Source of the DNA: Acestrorhynchus altus | Taxonomy: Eukaryota; Chordata; Actinopteri; Characiformes; Acestrorhynchidae | DNA length: 64,000 bases | Assembly: GCA_034509495.1 (NCBI GenBank) | Contig: CM067521.1 | Location: 1,788,160 to 1,852,159 of the forward strand | Direction: 5' to 3' | Shown here: in pieces, positions 56,801 through 64,000 of the stretch | Layout of the letters: each line of letters begins with the position of its first letter | Numbering within the stretch: position 1 is the first letter of the stretch | Made by a program: the position numbers and the translations under genes | The notes under the pieces: generated by a model | Told to the model about the DNA's origin: nothing | Databases searched by the model: none | The model's input: only the letters and a program-made list of their open reading frames with translations

Positions 56801-58560
56801 GGGGACAGTGGTCCTGAAGGTGATTTATAAGGTTTAATGCTTCTGGACTCAAATAAAAACCAATGTCTCACACTTTGTCCAATTGACATGAATTTCACTG
56901 CGGTTTACCATGAAACTGGCAGCTGTTTTATGTCTATTTAGTCATTCTCCAAATTAAAGTATAGTATAGAACATATTTCGGTTAGTAATAGCTGCTTTAA
57001 AAGGCAATTTTCCATAATTAAATGGTAAAAGTTAAATAGAGTGGTTTAGGTCAGGGTTTCTCAACCTGTGGACCTAGGACCACCAGCTGGTCCCCAGTGG
57101 GTCCCCATTCACATGCTCAGGGGCCAGTAGTGCGCTGGAAACGGCACTTTAAAACATAATCATTACGTTTAAGTAAAAAATTATTTCGTATAAGTAAACA
57201 TTGAGAGATCAGTCATGTTGACGTTGGGTCAGACAGAATTAAAGACATCCATGTTTTGTTATTAGACAGGCCTGATGATATGAAATGTTTCACGAAGATG
57301 TGCTATTTTTAAGCTGTTAAGGTCCAAATTCTCATGTTTTCTAATGTTTTCATTGTCCGAGAAATAAATGATGAAAAAAAAAATTTGAGAAAAGGCTTTC
57401 TAGTTATAAACAGGTTGGAACAGAAACGATCCTCCAGATTGGTGTGAATCCTGGTTTAGAGATCTAGAAACTCTACATCCAGTGATGAACTAGCCTTCAA
57501 AACAAAACTGATCGAAGTGGACCTTCCTCTTCAACAAACTGCGACAGACTCTCCACAAGCTGCGTGTGCAAGTGGATCAGAAACAGCAGTGCTGCTGGAG
57601 TGTTTAAACCCCTCAGTGTCACAGATGGACTGAGAACAGTCCACCACTGTGGGCAGCGTCCTGTGAAATACTAGATGAAGGACTAGAGGACGACCAACAC
57701 AAACTGTAGAAACAGATGAGCTTCTGTTTCTGACTTTACATCTACAAGGTGGAGACACTCGGTAGGAGTGTCTAGACAGGACAGTGAGTGGGGACAGCTT
57801 TTAAACACTCCAGCAGCACTGCTGTGTCTGATCCACTCGTACCAGTCATATCAGTGGTCAGTCATATTAAACGAATGAAAAGAGAAGTGTTGAATATGGG
57901 CCTTTTGTAATGTTTTGATTCAATCACACTGACCTTTGCCATTTCTTCTCGTAGTGGTTCATCGGAGATCAGTTTGTGGGCAGATTGACCTTCATCCACA
58001 TCAGCCTCAGACTGCTTCAGCTTCCGTAAAGGACAGCTTTCTTTGTGGACTTCCTCAGTGTTGGCCTGAAACACACACTTCGGGCAGTAAACCTCACTTC
58101 TGTCCATTTAAAATACTGTTCCTGTGCTGTTATCCCTTTCTCAACATCACTCACCTGATTAAAGTCCTTTGTCGTTTGATCAGCTTGAGACTGTTTCCCC
58201 TCCAGAAATTCTTTATTGAAGTCATCGAGAGGATCATATGTCCTCTTTTGTGAGGCACACTGACATGAACTGTCCTGTGAGTCTTTGATGTATTGCATCT
58301 CCATTCCAAACTCCTGCTTCAAGCTGAGGAGCATCTTGACTGATGGAAACAAGTCATTCTGCATTGCTTCATTAAGCATATTCGCTTGACAGAGAAAGTT
58401 GATTCTAAAACAGACACAATTTTCGTAGGACATGTTATCTCAAGGTGTCTCATCAGTAAAACATAAATTTTATAAAATAATAAAGATATGAAAAATGGGA
58501 TGGATAAACAATTCACAAAACAAAGCTGTTCAATATGTGTTAATGTTCTTGGGAACAATC

Positions 58561-58630
<70 letters not shown>

Positions 58631-61600
58631 GTTTCCCATACCGAAACAGGGCCTGGACGCAGGCGTGTGGGAGCACATCTCTGATGTACACCAGTGAGTC
58701 CTTCAGGATGGTTTTAAGTGGATGCTGGAGATAAATCGGAGTGAACCCCACATCCAGCGTGTCGTAGATTCTCTTCGAGAAGCTCAAGGTTGAGTTATAA
58801 AGCACAGTAATCTTCATCTTCACATCATCACTCAGTCTGTAAAAAAAAACCCCACATCAGTTCACTGGAGCTGGCTGTGCCACTCCTGCACTGAGAAGCT
58901 AATTTTATTAATTCATTAATTCTAGTGCTTTTTGGAATTTGGGCACCTTGGTCAAAATAAAAGTTACAGTGAACTGTTAAGCTGAAAAACTGAAAACCTG
59001 AAGACTTCTTATAGTCTTCTCCTGCTTTAATGCTCCTAAACCATTGTCAGTGCTGGGCAGCTGCTTAGAAGAACCCATGGTTGCTTTTTTGGGGGGGATT
59101 TGGGTTTTTCTTAAGCTTTGACCTTTGCATCACCTGGCCTTTCCTAACAATGATCATGAACAAACCATAACCCTAACAGTCTAATGAAGGCATCTGTCAA
59201 AGTTATCTGATCTCAAGTCTCCTAAGGTTCCCATACTTTTGCAAGGCACTTTTTTCACTCAAATTGTACAAAACCAAAACAATACACTTAAAATGTGTTT
59301 CCTCTGTAACTTTAAGTCTGGACATCATTTCATCTTCAACTTGAACTGTTCACAGTAACAGTCATTTTGATCCGGGGTGCCCGAACTTTTTCATGCCACT
59401 GTACAATGTATTGAATCCATCACAGTAACACTGTCTTACCCTATAAGTACTGTTTTCCAGAGCTGCTGAATAGCCTGTTCTTTCAGTCCCTCTAGAAAGA
59501 ACAGTTGCAGAAATCCATCCAGCAGATGGAACCCTGTTAGAACGTTCAGACTTTTGTCTGCTATTTCTTCGGCGCTCATTTTGTACGTGCTCAGGGTTTT
59601 CTGAGTTGTTTCCTCACAATCAGAGTCCAGCTGGAAACCTGCTGCATTTACTCGTAGAATCTCTGACCTCAGTTTAGTGGTGACGGGAGTGTCATTGCAC
59701 TTGAAGATGTAAACAATCCTGCCAAAGGGACACGGATCTTCACTTCTGTCAGGCTCAGGAAGCAGCAGCCTTGCAATTTCCACACGCACCCTTAACGTCG
59801 AGTTGGCGTCAATGTAGTGACCCACGGACATAGAGCTGTCTTGAGACTCGTCCAGAGCATGTGCACCGTCAGGTACGTTCCCCTCCGAGTCATCCCCGTC
59901 GCAGGGCAGAGTAAGGTAAGAGACCTTACTCTGCCCTCTTATAGGTAAACTGCGATTCAAAGAGGTGTGTTTGAGCAGATCGGAGAGATCCAGCTTTGCG
60001 ACACCGTGTGAATCATACTGTTTCAGGATTTGGGTAGGGCCTCTGGTAGAGGCAACAGTACCAAATCTGTCATCGCCAACTTCAGTCCCAAAAATGGCGG
60101 GAATCTTGAGAGGTTCTTGAGACTTTATGTCACGGTCGTGCACCTCAATCTCCATCAGTGGACCCCTGATGAACTCCAGCAGTTCTCCGGTGCTCAGTAG
60201 GCCAGTCAGGATAACATTAACATCTCTGAAATTAATATGAGGGCCATGGGGATGTCCTTTGGATTTGTGGACTGGCAGGTTGTGGAATTTATACTGGCAG
60301 TACACGGGCAGGCATTTTTGCTGTAAACAAAGGAAAACTAACTGAATGAAGGTGAATTTTGTTATTCTAATTTTTATTGCAATTCAACTTTCTTGCTGAG
60401 CATAATCTATGGCTCTGGATTTCAGCATGAGTGGCCTCATGCAACATTGCTACCATGGTATGACATTGTTTTAAAGCCAGGCCTCCCGTCCCCACTGACG
60501 TCAAGTAATGGGAATTAAATCTAACTGTATCCTGAGACGTCTTCTGAAATTGTCTCATACTGATATCACATGGCTTCAGGAACAGCAGCATGACGGAACC
60601 ACTGATTAATTAGTTGACTCAAGATGATGACACAAGTTACCTGAAGGACGTTAAAGGGAACTGGAGAAGAGGGCAGAGAAGAAGCAGACTGGATGGTGAT
60701 GACCAGTGGGTTGAGCTCAGCCTTCAGTTCTTCAGACATAAGCGGCTGATCCAGAACAATGCTGCAGAAGCCTCCACATAGTTTCTCAGACTGGCTTACA
60801 AAGCAGTCTATCAGCGACATGTGTCCTGATACAAGACAAAAAAAGCACGCTGCTAAAGACATCTGTGTCCATTTTAGAGCACATTTACAATCTATCTTTT
60901 CATTAAATCAGGTATTGAGGAGGAAAACCAGTCTAGCTTGTGACCAAAGATTTTGTAGAAAAAAAAAAATAGTTGCACCCAGAAGGAATTGACAGGCAGG
61001 AATGAAACCTGGTGGGCAGGTATGATATAATGAAACAAGAAAGATTCAAATTTCACATTTGGAGATACACAGTACAATTGGATCAGACACAGCAGTGCTG
61101 CTGGAGTTTTTAAACAGTGTCCACTCTATCAGACACTCCTACCTAGTTGCTCCACCTTGTAGATGTAAAGTCAAAGACAGACGCTCATCTGTTTCTGCAC
61201 AGTTTGTGTTGGTCGTCCTCTAGTCCTTCATCAGTGCCCACAAGACGCTGCCCACAGGACGCTGACGGCTGGACATTTCTGGTTGGTGGACTGTTGGTGG
61301 GGTTTAGACACTCCAGCAGCATTGCTGCATCTGATACAGTCACACCAGCGCAACACCCACTAACCCCACCACCACCAGGTCAGTGTGACTGCAGTGCTGA
61401 GAATGACCCACCACCCACATCATACCTGCTGTGTGGTGGTCCTGTGGGGTCCTGTGGGGTCAGTGGATATTTTCTCACATATATACCATAAAATCAGTCC
61501 AATCCGATCGAGTCCTTTCTTCTAATGCCTTCAGCTTCTCTTTAGGTGTGATGTCAAATATGTCAACATGAAGCTCAAGCCAACTACAACTCAAATGTAT

Positions 61601-64000
61601 CAGATCCCACTTTGGTCTGGACGAGACGGTACCAAACTATAGATTTAAACACAGCCTTTCTTAACCAATAAGACGCCGCCAAACTAATGATAATAATAAC
61701 GGTGCTGTGTAACGGCCTCCACCCAGCTCAGTCCTGCGGTGAAAGTAGCCGTGTGTGATTCGTCTGGCTTCACTTTACGAGAGTGATTCCGAAATATTTC
61801 CCGAAAAATGAAAGCTTTCATCAGAGCTTCCCGCTGTGGCCCAGCGTAGGACACATCAAACGCACACACACTCCAACCAACTCAGGCTGGGGCCGTACCT
61901 CAGCCAATTAGAAAGCTGGGTCTCTGGGGCCAGAACAGCAGCCCCCGAATACACTCCCACACACACTCACACCGCACATAAACATTCCCTTCACTGACAG
62001 GAAACACATGGGAGATCCCAGAGAAGAGGCTGATTGGTGGGTTTGCTGTTGTTGTACACGGGTGTAGAGGGAATAATGGTCAAACCTGAGATATGAGAGT
62101 ATCAGGGTACACACATCACTCCAAACCATCCTAAAGGTATTCTAAAGAGCAATAAAGTTTGTGACCCCGTTATAATTTTCACAAAAATATTACACTGTCT
62201 CGTTATTTATGGAGGAAAATGATCCCATATTCCAGATCTGTGAGGGCAAAAGAATGTGAACCTTCAGGATCAGCAGATCATCTGGAGGTGAAATTGGAAT
62301 CGAGTGCTTTCAATCAATGGGGTCAAGTTTTATTTAAAGACAGGTATCTATCAAAGTCTGATCTTCCACACATTTGTGGAAATGTATCATGAACAAAGGA
62401 GATTTCTGAGGAGCTCAGAAGAAATGTTGTAGATGCTCATCAGGCTGGAAAAGGTCACAAAACCATCTCTAAAGAGTTTGTGTACAAATGGAAGAAGTCC
62501 ACCATCAGGAGAACACTGAACATGGTGAGCGTGGCAGAGTTGCAAGGAGAAAGTTGCTGCTCTCCAAAAAGAACATTGCTGCCCATCTGTAGTTTGATAA
62601 ACATGGACAAGCCAGAAGACTGTTTTGTGGACAGATGAGAACAAAATAGATCTTTTTGGTTTAAATGAAAAACAGAAAACACTGATTCCAACATAAAAAA
62701 CAAAGTGGAGGTAGTGTCATGGTTTGGGCCTGTTTTGGTGCATCTAGATCAGGATGGCTTGGCATGATTGATGAAAAAATTAAATCTGAATTATACCAGC
62801 GAAGCCTAAAGGAAAATATTATGACATCTGTCTGTGAGCTGAATCTCAAGAAACCACAGGTCATGCAGCAAGACAACAGACCCTACTGTTTCTGAATGGC
62901 CAAGTCAAAAAAGATCTGACCATAATCCAACAGAAATGTTGTTGTAATATTTTTGTCTCATTTGTTATATTTGGTTGTCCTTGAAAATCAAATCAAATTT
63001 ATTTCTATAGTGTCTTTAACAACTGATGTCAGAAAGCAGCTTTACAGGGATCAAAAATAAGACGATCAGCACATGAAACACAAGGATAAAGACCAAAAAG
63101 CCTGCTGAGGAAGGGCAATAATGAAGTGAAGAGAAATTTGAATAGTCCTTTAAACAGGATCTGATATGTGTAAATGTCTCCTATCAATACAACATTTTTA
63201 GGAGACATTCCACAAAATTGGCGTAGAGTTCTAAAGGTTAATAACAGATGAACATGTCCAGCATGCTACAAACAATTCCACATGTTCAGAAAACAGCTGT
63301 AGGAACGGTACCCGCGAGGAGATTCATGGCACTGAATTCCACTGAAGCAACACCGTTTTTGTCTCTCTGTTTCTTATCTGATGTCAGAGACCATGAAGCC
63401 CAATCATCAGCGTTTCTATTCAGCGCCACCAAGCTTTTGTTTTCGGAGTCCTTCACCGCAGGTGTGGTATCTGCAAACATGAAACAATAGTATTTCAGGC
63501 TTTTAGGCTTTTGTAGGAATTATGTCTCAAGGTTTCCCCCTAAAACTATAACAGGATGTCATATGAAACCTGTACGAGTGGATCAGACACAGCAGTGCTT
63601 GACTTTACATCTACATGGTGGAGACACTCGGTAGGAGTGTCTAATAGAGTGGACAGTGAGTGGACACAGTGTTTAAACACTCCAGCAGCACTGCTGTGTC
63701 TGACAATTATTTTTAATTCTTAGCAGAAATAATGTATTTTATAATTTTGCAAGTACATTTTTTACCAAAAAAGGGTCAAATTCGTATAAATATTTAATCC
63801 TCATCATTTTAACTTCAAATGAAGACACATTAGAGGAACCTAGGACCTTCAGAAAATAACGATATCTGGCATGTGTCTCCTCTAAATACTTTTCTAATGT
63901 TATGGTGGATAAAAGTACAAAAACTACAAAAACATTCCACAACACTGACCCAGGGCCCTAAACTCTAACGTATAATTTCATTACCTGTGGCACAGCAGAG
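53640..64000 (-). CDS. CFAP92: CFAP92 (KIAA1257), 3' part of gene
   Basis: Ten exons or exon parts on the minus strand join without a frame error over about 2.25 kb. I recognise the product as the cilia/flagella-associated protein 92 family (KIAA1257, which carries a DUF4550 region) from the run NPLVITIQSASSLP, PVYCQYKFHN, HINFRDVNVILTG and GPLMEIEVHDRD, and from the tail-to-tail position with ACAD9, the arrangement I recall in human. Function is poorly characterised; an axonemal role is inferred from the family name. The 5' exons lie to the right of the window. The terminal exon was not found with confidence; a candidate acceptor lies near 52,655. Several internal exons are acidic and Lys-rich with little conservation expected. 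A divergent paralogue is the main alternative. Confidence 0.85.
54391..54448 (-). CDS. CFAP92: CFAP92 small exon
   Basis: Fifty-eight bases between ttccag and gtgagg reading LWSENLLQRKTFPGASRRL. The single overhanging C joins AA of the next exon to give Gln, which supports the call. Confidence 0.8.
55338..55502 (-). CDS. CFAP92: CFAP92 exon
   Basis: Acceptor ccttcag, donor gtgcat. Fifty-five codons, VDPVDAEAAQKASKLKSCAA then FVFSRVKSNIESNIHPKRSD and KARVEELKK. The ARVEELKK-LWSENLLQ junction with the next exon resembles the conserved C-terminal motif of the family. An ORF on the opposite strand here is a shadow. Confidence 0.85.
55503..57570. other. CFAP92 intron stretch, mostly unannotated
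   Basis: AT-rich. Holds a second R2 repeat copy (56,280-56,620) and an hAT-like cagggtttctcaacctgtgg at 57,053-57,072; no exon signal. Confidence 0.45.
56280..56620. repeat. Dispersed repeat R2, copy 2
   Basis: ctattccaccttaaatacag, aatataatttaaggtgaa and ccattccacctttaatgg, with the layout of 19,780-20,340. Confidence 0.55.
57575..57855. mobile_element. Foldback MITE copy
   Basis: agcagtgctgctggagtgtt at one end and cactccagcagcactgctgt at the other, with ctacaaggtggagacactcg inside. Confidence 0.8.
57934..58065 (-). CDS. CFAP92: CFAP92 exon
   Basis: Acceptor gtttcag, donor gtcagt. Forty-four codons, ANTEEVHKESCPLRKLKQSE to EMAK, phase 0 at both ends. Acidic, Lys-rich and probably flexible. 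Confidence 0.82.
58155..58404 (-). CDS. CFAP92: CFAP92 exon
   Basis: Acceptor tctgttttag, donor gtgagt. Reads INFLCQANMLNEAMQNDLFP, then SVKMLLSLKQEFGMEM and a cysteine-containing acidic tail to FNQ. The acceptor was chosen because it alone completes the split Arg codon; a nearer ag at 58,385 breaks the frame. Confidence 0.88.
58558..58626. repeat. (AAT)n microsatellite
   Basis: About 22 AAT units between two CFAP92 exons, ending about 16 bases from the exon at 58,642. Confidence 0.95.
58642..58836 (-). CDS. CFAP92: CFAP92 exon
   Basis: Acceptor tttacag, donor gtatgg. Reads LSDDVKMKITVLYNSTLSFS through VLPHACVQALFR. The donor lies 18 bases from an (AAT)n microsatellite, so repeat-length change could reach the splice region. 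Confidence 0.9.
59440..60320 (-). CDS. CFAP92: CFAP92 large exon (881 nt)
   Basis: The longest coding exon on this strand. Acceptor tttacag, donor gtaaga. Opens QKCLPVYCQYKFHNLPVHKS, followed by HINFRDVNVILTGLLSTGE and PLMEIEVHDRD, a low-conservation middle with acidic stretches, then RVRVEIARLLLPEP, and ends GFHLLDGFLQLFFLEGLKEQ and WKTVLIG. The last two bases pair with the first base of the next exon. No RNA or enzyme motif is seen. Confidence 0.93.
60641..60825 (-). CDS. CFAP92: CFAP92 exon, start of C2-like region
   Basis: Acceptor gtatcag, donor gtaact. Reads HMSLIDCFVSQSEKLCGGFC, then LKAELNPLVITIQSASSLPS and PVPFNVLQ. The NPLVITIQSASSLP piece has the beta-strand/loop pattern of a C2 domain start (inference). 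Confidence 0.9.
61080..61460. mobile_element. Foldback MITE copy
   Basis: agcagtgctgctggagtttt, ccttgtagatgtaaagtc, gctggacatttctggttggt, cagtgctgagaatgacccac. Confidence 0.8.
62155..62960 (+). mobile_element. Tc1-like transposon, + strand, decayed
   Basis: attacactgtctcgttattt and cagatctgtgagggcaaaag match the copy at 46,196. Internal pieces correspond to the same transposase frames, all broken. Confidence 0.7.
62985..63130 (-). mobile_element. LINE (L2-type) 3' tail, - orientation
   Basis: aaatcaaatcaaatttattt followed by gaaagcagctttacagggat is the reverse complement of the tail at 38,450-38,520; a 5'-truncated insertion. Confidence 0.6.
63130..63245. repeat. Dispersed repeat R1, copy 3
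   Basis: gtctcctatcaatacaacat and cattccacaaaattggcgta. Confidence 0.5.
63312..63470 (-). CDS. CFAP92: CFAP92 exon
   Basis: Acceptor gtttgcag; reads TTPAVKDSENKSLVALNRNA through VEFSAMNLLAG. The split Gly codon joins exactly to the next exon (GHMSLIDC), which supports both ends. The donor gtaccg is weak. The EFSAMNLLAG segment resembles the family. Confidence 0.8.
63570..63705. mobile_element. Foldback MITE fragment
   Basis: gtggatcagacacagcagtg joined directly to ttgactttacatctacatgg, then cactccagcagcactgctgt; the centre is deleted. Confidence 0.75.
63760..63965. repeat. Dispersed repeat R1, copy 4
   Basis: gaaaataacgatatctggca, ggataaaagtacaaaaac and cattccacaacactgaccc. Confidence 0.55.
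63985..64000 (-). CDS. CFAP92: CFAP92 exon, 3' end only (cut by window edge)
   Basis: Minus strand reads tgccacag then gtaatgaaat, a good donor. A one-base overhang here fits the two-base start of the next exon. Only 16 bases are inside the window. Confidence 0.55.

Noticed and set aside
58495..58734. ORFs with poly-Ile or poly-Asn
   Set aside because: Translations of the (AAT)n microsatellite next to a CFAP92 exon.

Overview
The window is nuclear DNA of a ray-finned fish. It holds two complete or near-complete vertebrate gene bodies and part of a third, split into many short exons with GT-AG introns and surrounded by dense transposon debris. The abundance of decayed Tc1/mariner elements, a tRNA-derived SINE family and a long foldback MITE family suggests an otophysan fish (characin or catfish group). 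That narrower placement is inference from remembered repeat types, not a search.

Layout. From 1 to about 29.6 kb lies the 3' part of IQSEC1 (BRAG2, an Arf guanine-nucleotide exchange factor) on the + strand: eleven coding exons covering the Sec7 domain, PH domain and the histidine-rich C-terminal tail ending in a PDZ-binding motif, followed by a long 3' UTR. The IQ-motif exons lie upstream of the window. From 29.6 to 35.6 kb is intergenic DNA with Tc1 remnants and a CCCAAAACACA minisatellite. From 35,623 to 51,455 lies the complete 18-exon ACAD9 gene (+ strand, 611 codons), a mitochondrial acyl-CoA dehydrogenase and complex I assembly factor. From about 53.6 kb to the right edge, on the - strand and tail-to-tail with ACAD9, is CFAP92 (KIAA1257). 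Ten of its exons or exon parts are visible; its 5' end is off the window and its terminal exon is not certain.

The three genes do not form a pathway. ACAD9 next to CFAP92 tail-to-tail is the arrangement I recall in mammals; IQSEC1 as the upstream neighbour is a fish arrangement of genes that in human lie on different arms of chromosome 3.

The rest is repeat biology: about 14 copies of one foldback MITE (two carrying nested insertions, one by an L2/CR1-group LINE and one by a SINE), a TIR/TA-bounded mariner-like element, four large minisatellites (one starting at the ACAD9 intron 1 splice donor and showing a 140-bp higher-order repeat), and several dispersed repeat families I could not name. 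I saw no CRISPR, bacterial, viral or operon-like system, and nothing that amounts to a new molecular system. The most interesting points are the splice-site minisatellite, the repeat families without a name, and a possible C2-like region in CFAP92.
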